This document shows positions 30,401 to 43,589 of a DNA stretch of 64,000 bases, in pieces. Under the pieces are notes generated by a model. The model saw nothing but the letters and a program-made list of their open reading frames with translations. It was not told where the DNA came from and did no database searches. Position numbers and translations under genes: made by a program. The DNA is from Euglena gracilis. Lineage: Eukaryota; Euglenida; Euglenophyceae; Euglenales. Position 1 is the first letter of the stretch; every line of letters starts with the position of its first letter. The stretch lies in NCBI GenBank assembly GCA_039621445.1, contig CP154955.1:51365384-51429383 (forward strand). The letters are read 5' to 3'.

Positions 30401-33400
30401 TGATTTTTGGTTTAAGATGCTGAATAAACCTTACAGAAACGTTTCTTCTCTTCGAAGCGACCACCTGAGGGGTCCTGGGGGGCACCAGAGTTGTGAAATT
30501 AGGATTTCCCAGTGACAGAAAATAAGAGCTCCAGGCGGCGTCGCTGAATTTGGTGGTGATCGCCAGTCGTCTGATGAAAAGAGCTTTCGATTGAGGGGTG
30601 AGTTTGTACCCAGACGATCGACACAGCCAGAAATACCCTCGCGATCGCCGGAATTTGGTGAAATGCAAGGTGGCGTGACATTGCAGATAAGTGGTCGGAG
30701 ATTGGTCCTGGGAGTGTCCTTTGACCGAAGGGTGGGGACGCCGGTTCTGTCCTGAACCCGGCGTCTCTAAAACGCCGCTTTAAACAAGGGGTGGCGGACG
30801 CCGGTTCTGTCCAAAACCCGGCGTTCCGGACGCCGGTTCCGTCCGGCGTCCGCCACCCCTTTTTTGTAGTAAAATCGGCGTTTGAGACGCCGGGTTCAGG
30901 ACAGAACCGGCGTCCCCCCCCACGGGTTTTCCGGACGCCGGTTCTGTCCTAAAACGCGGCGTTAGGAACGCCGGTTTTGTCCAAAACCCGGCGTCCGATT
31001 TTCATTCCTAAAATGTCACCAAAAGTGCCCAAAAGTGGCCCCAAGCTCCTGGTATGACTGTTTTAACCATGTAGGACAATGATTTTTGCCATTTGGGGAC
31101 CATTGGGGTGGATGTCCAAATTTGGTGAAATTGGCCCAGATTTCGATAAAGAGTACCGTGCGGCGTGGAAAGATCTGATGAGCACCGCTGGTCGTCTGTT
31201 GAAAAGAGCTTTCGATCGAGGGGTAACTACCCTAACGTTGCACGCAGCCAGAGATACGCTCGCAATCGTCGGATCGGCCAGAATCTTAGTCGAAATTTGT
31301 GGTAGTTTTCAGTGATTTTTGGTTTAAGATGCTGAATAAACCTTACAGAAACGTTTCTTCTCTTCGAAGCGACCACCTGAGGGGTCCTGGGGGGCACCAG
31401 AGTTGTGAAATTAGGATTTCCCAGTGACAGAAAATAAGAGCTCCAGGCGGCGTCGCTGAATTTGGTGGTGATCGCCAGTCGTCTGATGAAAAGAGCTTTC
31501 GATTGAGGGGTGAGTTTGTACCCAGACGATCGACACAGCCAGAAATACCCTCGCGATCGCCGGAATTTGGTGAAATGCAAGGTGGCGTGACATTGCAGAT
31601 AAGTGGTCGGAGATTGGTCCTGGGAGTGTCCTTTGACCGAAGGGTGGGGACGCCGGTTCTGTCCTGAACCCGGCGTCTCTAAAACGCCGCTTTAAACAAG
31701 GGGTGGCGGACGCCGGTTCTGTCCAAAACCCGGCGTTCCGGACGCCGGTTCCGTCCGGCGTCCGCCACCCCTTTTTTGTAGTAAAATCGGCGTTTGAGAC
31801 GCCGGGTTCAGGACAGAACCGGCGTCCCCCCCCACGGGTTTTCCGGACGCCGGTTCTGTCCTAAAACGCGGCGTTAGGAACGCCGGTTTTGTCCAAAACC
31901 CGGCGTCCGATTTTCATTCCTAAAATGTCACCAAAAGTGCCCAAAAGTGGCCCCAAGCTCCTGGTATGACTGTTTTAACCATGTAGGACAATGATTTTTG
32001 CCATTTGGGGACCATTGGGGTGGATGTCCAAATTTGGTGAAATTGGCCCAGATTTCGATAAAGAGTACCGTGCGGCGTGGAAAGATCTGATGAGCACCGC
32101 TGGTCGTCTGTTGAAAAGAGCTTTCGATCGAGGGGTAACTACCCTAACGTTGCACGCAGCCAGAGATACGCTCGCAATCGTCGGATCGGCCAGAATCTTA
32201 GTCGAAATTTGTGGTAGTTTTCAGTGATTTTTGGTTTAAGATGCTGAATAAACCTTACAGAAACGTTTCTTCTCTTCGAAGCGACCACCTGAGGGGTCCT
32301 GGGGGGCACCAGAGTTGTGAAATTAGGATTTCCCAGTGACAGAAAATAAGAGCTCCAGGCGGCGTCGCTGAATTTGGTGGTGATCGCCAGTCGTCTGATG
32401 AAAAGAGCTTTCGATTGAGGGGTGAGTTTGTACCCAGACGATCGACACAGCCAGAAATACCCTCGCGATCGCCGGAATTTGGTGAAATGCAAGGTGGCGT
32501 GACATTGCAGATAAGTGGTCGGAGATTGGTCCTGGGAGTGTCCTTTGACCGAAGGGTGGGGACGCCGGTTCTGTCCTGAACCCGGCGTCTCTAAAACGCC
32601 GCTTTAAACAAGGGGTGGCGGACGCCGGTTCTGTCCAAAACCCGGCGTTCCGGACGCCGGTTCCGTCCGGCGTCCGCCACCCCTTTTTTGTAGTAAAATC
32701 GGCGTTTGAGACGCCGGGTTCAGGACAGAACCGGCGTCCCCCCCCACGGGTTTTCCGGACGCCGGTTCTGTCCTAAAACGCGGCGTTAGGAACGCCGGTT
32801 TTGTCCAAAACCCGGCGTCCGATTTTCATTCCTAAAATGTCACCAAAAGTGCCCAAAAGTGGCCCCAAGCTCCTGGTATGACTGTTTTAACCATGTAGGA
32901 CAATGATTTTTGCCATTTGGGGACCATTGGGGTGGATGTCCAAATTTGGTGAAATTGGCCCAGATTTCGATAAAGAGTACCGTGCGGCGTGGAAAGATCT
33001 GATGAGCACCGCTGGTCGTCTGTTGAAAAGAGCTTTCGATCGAGGGGTAACTACCCTAACGTTGCACGCAGCCAGAGATACGCTCGCAATCGTCGGATCG
33101 GCCAGAATCTTAGTCGAAATTTGTGGTAGTTTTCAGTGATTTTTGGTTTAAGATGCTGAATAAACCTTACAGAAACGTTTCTTCTCTTCGAAGCGACCAC
33201 CTGAGGGGTCCTGGGGGGCACCAGAGTTGTGAAATTAGGATTTCCCAGTGACAGAAAATAAGAGCTCCAGGCGGCGTCGCTGAATTTGGTGGTGATCGCC
33301 AGTCGTCTGATGAAAAGAGCTTTCGATTGAGGGGTGAGTTTGTACCCAGACGATCGACACAGCCAGAAATACCCTCGCGATCGCCGGAATTTGGTGAAAT

Positions 33401-36400
33401 GCAAGGTGGCGTGACATTGCAGATAAGTGGTCGGAGATTGGTCCTGGGAGTGTCCTTTGACCGAAGGGTGGGGACGCCGGTTCTGTCCTGAACCCGGCGT
33501 CTCTAAAACGCCGCTTTAAACAAGGGGTGGCGGACGCCGGTTCTGTCCAAAACCCGGCGTTCCGGACGCCGGTTCCGTCCGGCGTCCGCCACCCCTTTTT
33601 TGTAGTAAAATCGGCGTTTGAGACGCCGGGTTCAGGACAGAACCGGCGTCCCCCCCCCACGGGTTTTCCGGACGCCGGTTCTGTCCTAAAACGCGGCGTT
33701 AGGAACGCCGGTTTTGTCCAAAACCCGGCGTCCGATTTTCATTCCTAAAATGTCACCAAAAGTGCCCAAAAGTGGCCCCAAGCTCCTGGTATGACTGTTT
33801 TAACCATGTAGGACAATGATTTTTGCCATTTGGGGACCATTGGGGTGGATGTCCAAATTTGGTGAAATTGGCCCAGATTTCGATAAAGAGTACCGTGCGG
33901 CGTGGAAAGATCTGATGAGCACCGCTGGTCGTCTGTTGAAAAGAGCTTTCGATCGAGGGGTAACTACCCTAACGTTGCACGCAGCCAGAGATACGCTCGC
34001 GATCGTCGGATCGGCCAGAATCTTAGTCGAAATTTGTGGTAGTTTTCAGTGATTTTTGGTTTAAGATGCTGAATAAACCTTACAGAAACGTTCTTCTCTT
34101 CGAAGCGACCACCTGAGGGGTCCTGGGGGGCACCAGAGTTGTGAAATTAGGATTTCCCAGTGACAGAAAATAAGAGCTCCAGGCGGCGTCGCTGAATTTG
34201 GTGGTGATCGCCAGTCGTCTGATGAAAAGAGCTTTCGATTGAGGGGTGAGTTTGTACCCAGACGATCGACACAGCCAGAAATACCCTCGCGATCGCCGGA
34301 ATTTGGTGAAATGCAAGGTGGCGTGACATTGCAGATAAGTGGTCGGAGATTGGTCCTGGGAGTGTCCTTTGACCGAAGGGTGGGGACGCCGGTTCTGTCC
34401 TGAACCCGGCGTCTCTAAAACGCCGCTTTAAACAAGGGGTGGCGGACGCCGGTTCTGTCCAAAACCCGGCGTTCCGGACGCCGGTTCCGTCCGGCGTCCG
34501 CCACCCCTTTTTTGTAGTAAAATCGGCGTTTGAGACGCCGGGTTCAGGACAGAACCGGCGTCCCCCCCCCACGGGTTTTCCGGACGCCGGTTCTGTCCTA
34601 AAATGCGGCGTTAGGAACGCCGGTTTTGTCCAAAACCCGGCGTCCGATTTTCATTCCTAAAATGTCACCAAAAGTGCCCAAAAGTGGCCCCAAGCTCCTG
34701 GTATGACTGTTTTAACCATGTAGGACAATGATTTTTGCCATTTGGGGACCATTGGGGTGGATGTCCAAATTTGGTGAAATTGGCCCAGATTTCGATAAAG
34801 AGTACCGTGCGGCGTGGAAAGATCTGATGAGCACCGCTGGTCGTCTGTTGAAAAGAGCTTTCGATCGAGGGGTAACTACCCTAACGTTGCACGCAGCCAG
34901 AGATACGCTCGCGATCGTCGGATCGGCCAGAATCTTAGTCGAAATTTGTGGTAGTTTTCAGTGATTTTTGGTTTAAGATGCTGAATAAACCTTACAGAAA
35001 CGTTTCTTCTCTTCGAAGCGACCACCTGAGGGGTCCTGGGGGGCACCAGAGTTGTGAAATTAGGATTTCCCAGTGACAGAAAATAAGAGCTCCAGGCGGC
35101 GTCGCTGAATTTGGTGGTGATCGCCAGTCGTCTGATGAAAAGAGCTTTCGATTGAGGGGTGAGTTTGTACCCAGACGATCGACACAGCCAGAAATACCCT
35201 CGCGATCGCCGGAATTTGGTGAAATGCAAGGTGGCGTGACATTGCAGATAAGTGGTCGGAGATTGGTCCTGGGAGTGTCCTTTGACCGAAGGGTGGGGAC
35301 GCCGGTTCTGTCCTGAACCCGGCGTCTCTAAAACGCCGCTTTAAACAAGGGGTGGCGGACGCCGGTTCTGTCCAAAACCCGGCGTTCCGGACGCCGGTTC
35401 CGTCCGGCGTCCGCCACCCCTTTTTTGTAGTAAAATCGGCGTTTGAGACGCCGGGTTCAGGACAGAACCGGCGTCCCCCCCCACGGGTTTTCCGGACGCC
35501 GGTTCTGTCCTAAAACGCGGCGTTAGGAACGCCGGTTTTGTCCAAAACCCGGCGTCCGATTTTCATTCCTAAAATGTCACCAAAAGTGCCCAAAAGTGGC
35601 CCCAAGCTCCTGGTATGACTGTTTTAACCATGTAGGACAATGATTTTTGCCATTTGGGGACCATTGGGGTGGATGTCCAAATTTGGTGAAATTGGCCCAG
35701 ATTTCGATAAAGAGTACCGTGCGGCGTGGAAAGATCTGATGAGCACCGCTGGTCGTCTGTTGAAAAGAGCTTTCGATCGAGGGGTAACTACCCTAACGTT
35801 GCACGCAGCCAGAGATACGCTCGCGATCGTCGGATCGGCCAGAATCTTAGTCGAAATTTGTGGTAGTTTTCAGTGATTTTTGGTTTAAGATGCTGAATAA
35901 ACCTTACAGAAACGTTTCTTCTCTTCGAAGCGACCACCTGAGGGGTCCTGGGGGGCACCAGAGTTGTGAAATTAGGATTTCCCAGTGACAGAAAATAAGA
36001 GCTCCAGGCGGCGTCGCTGAATTTGGTGGTGATCGCCAGTCGTCTGATGAAAAGAGCTTTCGATTGAGGGGTGAGTTTGTACCCAGACGATCGACACAGC
36101 CAGAAATACCCTCGCGATCGCCGGAATTTGGTGAAATGCAAGGTGGCGTGACATTGCAGATAAGTGGTCGGAGATTGGTCCTGGGAGTGTCCTTTGACCG
36201 AAGGGTGGGGACGCCGGTTCTGTCCTGAACCCGGCGTCTCTAAAACGCCGCTTTAAACAAGGGGTGGCGGACGCCGGTTCTGTCCAAAACCCGGCGTTCC
36301 GGACGCCGGTTCCGTCCGGCGTCCGCCACCCCTTTTTTGTAGTAAAATCGGCGTTTGAGACGCCGGGTTCAGGACAGAACCGGCGTCCCCCCCCCACGGG

Positions 36401-38177
36401 TTTTCCGGACGCCGGTTCTGTCCTAAAACGCGGCGTTAGGAACGCCGGTTTTGTCCAAAACCCGGCGTCCGATTTTCATTCCTAAAATGTCACCAAAAGT
36501 GCCCAAAAGTGGCCCCAAGCTCCTGGTATGACTGTTTTAACCATGTAGGACAATGATTTTTGCCATTTGGGGACCATTGGGGTGGATGTCCAAATTTGGT
36601 GAAATTGGCCCAGATTTCGATAAAGAGTACCGTGCGGCGTGGAAAGATCTGATGAGCACCGCTGGTCGTCTGTTGAAAAGAGCTTTCGATCGAGGGGTAA
36701 CTACCCTAACGTTGCACGCAGCCAGAGATACGCTCGCGATCGTCGGATCGGCCAGAATCTTAGTCGAAATTTGTGGTAGTTTTCAGTGATTTTTGGTTTA
36801 AGATGCTGAATAAACCTTACAGAAACGTTTCTTCTCTTCGAAGCGACCACCTGAGGGGTCCTGGGGGGCACCAGAGTTGTGAAATTAGGATTTCCCAGTG
36901 ACAGAAAATAAGAGCTCCAGGCGGCGTCGCTGAATTTGGTGGTGATCGCTAGTCGTCTGATGAAAAGAGCTTTCGATTGAGGGGTGAGTTTGTACCCAGA
37001 CGATCGACACAGCCAGAAATACCCTCGCGATCGCCGGAATTTGGTGAAATGCAAGGTGGCGTGACATTGCAGATAAGTGGTCGGAGATTGGTCCTGGGAG
37101 TGTCCTTTGACCGAAGGGTGGGGACGCGGTTTCTGTCCTGAACCCGGCGTCTCTAAAACGCCGCTTTAAACAAGGGGTGGCGGACGCCGGTTCTGTCCAA
37201 AACCCGGCGTTCCGGACGCCGGTTCCGTCCGGCGTCCGCCACCCCTTTTTTGTAGTAAAATCGGCGTTTGAGACGCCGGGTTCAGGACAGAACCGGCGTC
37301 CCCCCCCCACGGGTTTTCCGGACGCCGGTTCTGTCCTAAAACGCGGCGTTAGGAACGCCGGTTTTGTCCAAAACCCGGCGTCCGATTTTCATTCCTAAAA
37401 TGTCACCAAAAGTGCCCAAAAGTGGCCCCAAGCTCCTGGTATGACTGTTTTAACCATGTAGGACAATGATTTTTGCCATTTGGGGACCATTGGGGTGGAT
37501 GTCCAAATTTGGTGAAATTGGCCCAGATTTCGATAAAGAGTACCGTGCGGCGTGGAAAGATCTGATGAGCACCGCTGGTCGTCTGTTGAAAAGAGCTTTC
37601 GATCGAGGGGTAACTACCCTAACGTTGCACGCAGCCAGAGATACGCTCGCGATCGTCGGATCGGCCAGAATCTTAGTCGAAATTTGTGGTAGTTTTCAGT
37701 GATTTTTGGTTTAAGATGCTGAATAAACCTTACAGAAACGTTTCTTCTCTTCGAAGCGACCACCTGAGGGGTCCTGGGGGGCACCAGAGTTGTGAAATTA
37801 GGATTTCCCAGTGACAGAAAATAAGAGCTCCAGGCGGCGTCGCTGAATTTGGTGGTGATCGCTAGTCGTCTGATGAAAAGAGCTTTCGATTGAGGGGTGA
37901 GTTTGTACCCAGACGATCGACACAGCCAGAAATACCCTCGCGATCGCCGGAATTTGGTGAAATGCAAGGTGGCGTGACATTGCAGATAAGTGGTCGGAGA
38001 TTGGTCCTGGGAGTGTCCTTTGACCGAAGGGTGGGGACGCCGGTTCTGTCCTGAACCCGGCGTCTCTAAAACGCCGCTTTAAACAAGGGGTGGCGGACGC
38101 CGGTTCTGTCCAAAACCCGGCGTTCCGGACGCCGGGTTTTGGACAGAACCGGCGTCCGCCACCCCTTTTTTGTAGTA
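24481..38177. repeat. Tandem array of fifteen ~912-bp foldback-type units
   Basis: The marker ATGATTTTTGCCATTTGGGG recurs at 24688, 25604, 26516, 27429, 28339, 29254, 30167, 31079, 31991, 32903, 33816, 34728, 35640, 36553 and 37466 (spacing 910-916). Each unit has a left and a right cluster of ACGCCGGTTCTGTCC-type motifs in opposite orientation, with a perfect 30-bp inverted pair (for example near 25412-25441 and 26173-26202). They enclose a ~650-bp core containing two diverged ~240-bp halves, both with GAAAAGAGCTTTCGAT. The 78-, 117- and 141-codon ORFs recur only because the DNA is homogenised; they overlap on both strands. Confidence 0.95.
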
Positions 38178-39120
38178 GATTTGATAATTTGGGTCGGACT
38201 TGCTGTGGCATCTGTCGTGCAATGCCTGCGCCAGCTGGTTTACAACGCCACAGCTGGGGCTCTGCATTTTACAAAACGGGGCCAATTACCTGACACCATC
38301 ACAAAGCAACACACCGGAGAACAAAGCAACAGCCCGCCCACCAACTGAATGCCACAACCTGCCCACCAACTCAATCAATCAGCTCAGTCGGTCGCTGCAC
38401 TCAATCAAGAGATGGATTCCCCGCTTCCGGAACCCTGTGGAAGCCCGCCCCAAAGGCAGCTGTGCCAACACCCCTGCGAACGAGCCACCCCACACTGCCT
38501 GTGACCAGTGCCTTCAGGCACACTGCATGCACATCGGCCGGTGGCTTGCGATTAGTGTGCGTGGGCAGATGAATGTGGCAAAAACTAGTGAATGAGGCTG
38601 TGGCCGTGTGTGGATGTCTGCGTGTGTGTGCCCGCGTTCCACGCAGTGTAGAAGCAATGGCTGTGGCCCTCAGAACACAGAAGAGGTCCGCAGCACAGCA
38701 CGGCTAAGCGTCGCTGTCAGGATAGCTTCGTCCTCGGGGGCAGGTCTGGCAGGGGGGGGGGCAATCCAGTGAACCTCTGATTGCTGTCCTGATGCTTCCC
38801 ACTCAAACACAGATAGAGCTTCTTAATGGGCAGCAGGACTGTCCACCTGCTGCCATATTGATTTGCTAATTTGGGTAGCAACTGACCGGAGTTGCTGTTG
38901 CATCTGTCGTGCAATGCCTGCGCCAGCTGGTTTACAACGCCACAGCTGGGGCTCTGCATTTTACAACACGGGGCCAATTACCTGACACCATCACAGAGCA
39001 ACACACCGGAAAACAAAGCAACAGCCCGCCTACCAACTCAATCAATCAGCTCAGTCGGTCGCTGCACTCAATAAAGAGATGGATTCCCCGCTTCCGGAAC
39101 CCTGTGGAAGCCCGCCCCAA
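38178..39120. repeat. 695-bp tandem repeat, right part
   Basis: It resumes with GATTTGATAATTTGGGT, the exact continuation of the unit interrupted at 24480 (about 11 bp are missing after TTTGGGT), then runs into another copy from about 38565. Substitutions against the left copies are scattered. Confidence 0.85.
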
Positions 39121-40734
39121 GGTGTTGAACTTTGTTTACACCTACGCTCACAATTTTGGGACGTCCCGCCAAACTTGTTGACCACCTTTGCCATAATTTT
39201 GGGCTCTTTGCCAAAACGCCTGGGACCTTTCGCCAAAATTTTTGAGAGTGCTGTGAAATTTTTGGGATTCCGTTGCAGAGACTTTGCTACTTGGCAGTAA
39301 AAAATTTTGGGACTTTTTGCAAAAGCTCTCTAAATCCAACAAATCACTCTCCGAACAAACCACTGCAACCCCACGGCTCTTCAGAGCAACACAGCTGACG
39401 TAAATCAGAGCATACCCAGTGGAAATGCCTCACCCCTCTCAGTGTCCCCCTGAAATGACCAAAGTGTTTTGCCAAATTTGCCCCTCAAGGAAAAAAAAGT
39501 GGCCATTTGCCTTCGACGCCGAAGGTGCCGACAGCAAATTTGACCCCCAAAATGTCCGCTTCCCTGGACTGGCCTTTTTTTTTTTTCACCTGAAGGGGAT
39601 CGGGGGGGGGGGCTCAAAGACCCCCATTTTTTTAACCTGTGCAAAATTGGTCAATTTTCTTGTGCACAGTGGGATTCGCCATAACTTTTCTATTCGGCAA
39701 ATATTAAAAATGTCGAAACGGACTTTTTTTGGAGGCTGTCTGAGCCCTTTTGCAGCCTTGCCGAATTTGGTCCGTCTTGTCCCGGAGACCAATTAGCCAG
39801 AGGGGGGGAGGGAAATGTGTTTTTTTGGCTGGTTTTGTGCCAAAATGGGCACTTCAGGCAAATGGGTACAAAAAATTCGACTGGCTAGCCCTGCCAGCAG
39901 ACCCTCCGTCCTGAGTCCTGTGTTTACACCTAACACTCACAATTTTGGGACGTCCCGCCAAAATTGTTGACCACCTTTGCCATAATTTGGGCTCTTTTGC
40001 CAAAACGCCTGGGACCTTTCGCCAAAATTTTTGGGACCGTTGCCAAATTTTTGGGATTCCATTGCAGAGATTTTGGTACTCGGCGGTCAAAATTTTTGGG
40101 ACTTTTTGCAAAAGCTCTCTGAATCCAACAAATCACTCTCTGAACAAACCACTGCAACCCCACGGCTCTTCAGAGCAACACAGCTGATGTAAATCATACC
40201 CAATGGAAATGCTTCACCCCCCCCTCTCAGTGTCCCCCCCCCAAAGTGACCAAAACGTTTTGCCAAAATTGCCCCCTCAAAGGAAGTGGATATTTGCCTT
40301 CCACGCCGAAGGCGCTGAGAGCAAATTTGATCCCCCCGCTTCCCTTTTTTTTGTGCCTGAAGGGTGGAGGAGGGGTGAGACATTAAGGGGGGGGGCTGGA
40401 CAACTGGGGGGGGGCTTGAGGACTCCCCACCCCCTAATTTTTTTTTACCCATGCGAAATTGGTCGACTTTTTGTGTGTAGGATTCGTCACAACGTTTCTT
40501 ATTCGGCAAATACTACAAATGTCGAAACGGACGTTTTTAGAGGTTTTCTGAACCCTTCTGCAGCCTTGCTGAAATTGGTCCGTCTTGTCCCGGAGACCAA
40601 TAATTCAACTGGGGGGTGGGGGCGAGTTTTTTGGCTGGTTTTGTGCCAAAAATGAGCACTTTAGACAAGTGGGTACAAAATATTTTGACTGGCCAGCCCC
40701 GCCAGCGGACCCTCCATTCTGAGTCCTGTGTTTA
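39121..40734. repeat. ~800-bp degenerate tandem duplication
   Basis: Blocks at 39121-39915 and 39916-40734 share, in order, CTCACAATTTTGGGACGTCC, TTGCAAAAGCTCTCT(A/G)AATCC, CCACGGCTCTTCAGAGCAAC and CGGCAAATA. G- and T-run lengths differ strongly. I see no coding frame preserved between copies. Confidence 0.8.
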
Positions 40735-41705
40735 AAGCACAGGCCTCAGGACGAAGTATGCGTCTAGGACGCAGTTTTTGCCACAGAAGACGTCCTCCAG
40801 TTCATCCTCGGTCAGATGGCGACAACACCTTCTTGGTCGACGGGCTGCATGTGCAGCATCCAATCCGGCAAAGCTGGAGTTTTTTTGTTTTGAAAAAAAA
40901 ATATGTTTTTTGTATCTTTTTTGAACAATCATCTTTTTTGGCTTCGTTTTCAACAAGCTGCCAGCTATGCCGGGGTTTGGATGGACAGGCATTCCAAAAA
41001 AACACACTGCAGGCAAAGGGGAACAAAAAATTGGCAAGTCCCAAAAACTTGCAAAAAAAGTCCCAACAGTGTCAGACCACGGAGTCCCAAATCTCTGAAA
41101 AGAGTACTCTTTTCATTTGCAAAAAGGTACCAAAATTTTTGGCAAAAGTGTCCAAAATTATGGCAAAACGTACACAAATATTTTGCAAAAGGTTCCAAAA
41201 ATTTTGGCAAGAGTGCCAAAAATTATGGCAAAACATCCCAAAAAATGTGAGCGTTAGGTGTAAAATGCAGGACTCGGGACGGAGTATGCGTCTAAGTAGC
41301 AGCTTTTGCCACAGAAGATATCCTCCAGTTTATCCTCGGTCAGACGGCGATAACACCCTCTTGGTCGATGGGCTGCATGTGCAGCATTCAACCAAGCACA
41401 GCTGGAGTTTTTTTTTGAGAAAAACATATGCTTTTTTGCAAAAAAAAAATTGAAAAAACATATTTTTTGGCTTCGTTTTGAACGAGCTGCCAGTTATGCT
41501 GGCGTTTGGATGGACAGGCATTCCAAAAAAAAAAAACACACTGCAGGCAAAGGGTAAAAAAAAAATTGGCAAATCCCAAAAACTTACAAAAAAGTTTCAA
41601 AAATGCTAGACCACGGAAATATTTTGCAAAAGGTAACAAAAGTTTGGCAGAAGTGCCAAAAATTATGGCAAAACATCCCGGAAACTGTGCACGTTAGGTG
41701 TAACA
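40735..41705. repeat. ~530-bp degenerate duplication with a conserved minus-strand frame
   Basis: Copies at 40735-41265 and 41266-41705. In both, about 40 minus-strand codons near the left end stay open and similar: copy 1 has LTEDELEDVFCGKNCVLDAY, copy 2 has LTEDKLEDIFCGKSCYLDAY. This may be a duplicated exon fragment of an unknown gene. The right halves (CCAAAAATTATGGCAAAACA) are inverted relative to the 39-40 kb repeat. Confidence 0.7.
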
Positions 41706-41869
41706 TGGTGCACAGTCAAAAAAACACCAAAATAGGGCTTGTTCCCTGGGTCCAACATCGCTAAATGACACAAGGACCCTAAGCAAAGGGTCCCTGCAGA
41801 ACCAAAGGGTCAAAAGGGTGGGTTTCAAAGAAGGGTTTCAAAAAAAACGCAGATGCGCAACACAAAAAT

Positions 41870-42200
41870 CAAAAGCTTGAGTGGCATAAGACAATTTGGA
41901 AGCCCATCCCAAAAGCAGCTGTGCCAACACCCCTGCGAACGAGCCACCTCACACTGCCTGTCATCGGCCAGTGGCTTGGGATACCTGTGTGTTGGTGGAT
42001 GTTGGTTGCAACTGGTGAATGAGGCTGTGGCCGTGTGTGGGTGGGTGTTTCGTTGAGGCACTTGCAATGCAACTCACTGGCAAAAAATAACAATCTACCC
42101 ACCAAAATCAGCTCAGTCGGCCCCAGACGGATTTCCATCTTCCTGAACCCTTCGGAAGCCCACCCCAAAAGCAACCAGACCAGCAGCTTTGCTGGCTGCT
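41870..42200. repeat. Diverged relic of the 695-bp repeat
   Basis: AAAAGCAGCTGTGCCAACAC, CCTGCGAACGAGCCACC and GAATGAGGCTGTGGCCGTGT match the 24.0-24.2 kb unit with deletions. 42105-42180 repeats the CAGCTCAGTCGG ... GGAAGCCC module again in diverged form. Confidence 0.75.
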
Positions 42201-42242
42201 GTATAACAGCTGCTTTTTGGGGAAATGATTGAAGACACACAC

Positions 42243-42334
42243 CTGCGGACTGGGTGATCATTCGGAGAAGGTCCACGACCGTGATAAACTTCATCTCCAA
42301 CACCTCCTTGTCTTGCTTCAACACAAACATATCC
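42243..42334 (-). CDS. Exon candidate of an unidentified minus-strand gene
   Basis: Ninety-two bp with clean borders: acceptor GTGGCCTGGCAG|G (phase 2) and donor TCCGCAG|GTGTGT (phase 1). It encodes DMFVLKQDKEVLEMKFI then TVVDLLRMITQSA, which reads like an amphipathic helical segment. The GTGTGT donor matches the CNOT1 exons 1 and 3. I do not recognise the family. Confidence 0.5.
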
Positions 42335-43585
42335 CTGCCAGGCCACTGCCACTGCCACGTGGTAACCCCAACACTGAGAACCCAAAAGAGGTCATTTTTG
42401 GAAACGTTGTGTGTTGCACAAAAAATAATTGTGATCGAAATTGAAGGAAAAAATCAAAAATCAAAAATCAAAATCAAAAATCAAAAATCAAAATCAAAAA
42501 TCAAAAAACTTCAATTTCTGACATGCTCATTCATTACTGTGTGTGATCTTCAACAGAATTATTTCTGTTGTGGAAATGTATGGGCTATTTTGGCTATTCC
42601 TTTCGGTCATCTGTGGAAACCCCCCGGTGGTCTGGACAACATCTTTCAACAGCTAGGGTCCTCCCCTCCCCCTGTACAAAACCAACGCTCACTTGATACT
42701 GCCCTTCCTCTTAAGCCACGCCCTGCGCCCACCACGTCGGCAGTCTCCGCCATGCACTAATAAATAAACCATAAGCGAACGTTTTCCCTATCTATTTTTT
42801 GCTTTCAAGTTAGTTCATTTGCGGGGGGGGGGGGGTCGGGACAAGGTTTTGTGTTGCACTGAGCTCTTTACCTGACTAATGGTGCCGTGAGGCACCACAT
42901 GTTTGGGAGGCATGTCGTTGCTGGCGGACCTGCGGCCCCGCCCAGCCCAGCTCGGCCGCCCAGCCCCCCAACTTTAAGCAATTCAGTGCTGAAATTTGGG
43001 GTTCATTCGATCCTCGGTGGCGATTAAAACTGGGGGTCGCTAAGCCCTTATCCCTTTGTGGGTAAGAGCGAAGCTTACCCCTGGGGAAATGGGCGTGCCT
43101 AACCCCCCCTCCCCACCCTCCTGGCAGGCCTTTGCATTCCAAGGTTTCCGGTATGCACCGACTCCCACCCTTGTCGTTTAAGCAAATATCCCATATGGTC
43201 CCGGGAGCCCTTGTTGCTGAAATTTAGGTTTCATTGGATAGGATGAAGGGTTGCCAAAAGTTGGACCAAACCGACATCAAACAAATATCTCTCTTCAGGA
43301 CGAAACAAAGAGCTGACCCAATTTATTTGGGGAAGGTGCATGCCTTGCCTCATCAGTATCTCAAAAAAAAACGCAACATGAACCAGAGAATGAACGAAAA
43401 TTGAAAACTAGCTTGAAAAGTTTAAGGTTTTCTGCGTGTTTGCTGAATTTCACCGGCATTTCTCAGGGGTTACCCACATTTGGATTTTGCCCTGATCCCC
43501 AAAGAGTTGCTTCAATTTGGGGGTTGCAAAAAATTGGGTTTTGGCCAAAATGGATTTCTTAACTTTGGGGGGGGTAGTGCAGGGT
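42335..43585. other. Mixed non-coding sequence
   Basis: 42447-42508 is (AAAATC)n microsatellite. 42815-42840 is a G-run. 42900-43110 contains a diverged, inverted relic of the satellite spacer (CTTATCCCTTTGTGGGTAAG, CGAAGCTTACCCC). The remainder is unassigned. Confidence 0.55.
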
Positions 43586-43589
43586 TCGA

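Noticed and set aside
24688-37967. Repeated 78-, 117- and 141-codon ORFs in the ~912-bp array
   Set aside because: They overlap on opposite strands, and their conservation simply follows the near-identity of the DNA units.
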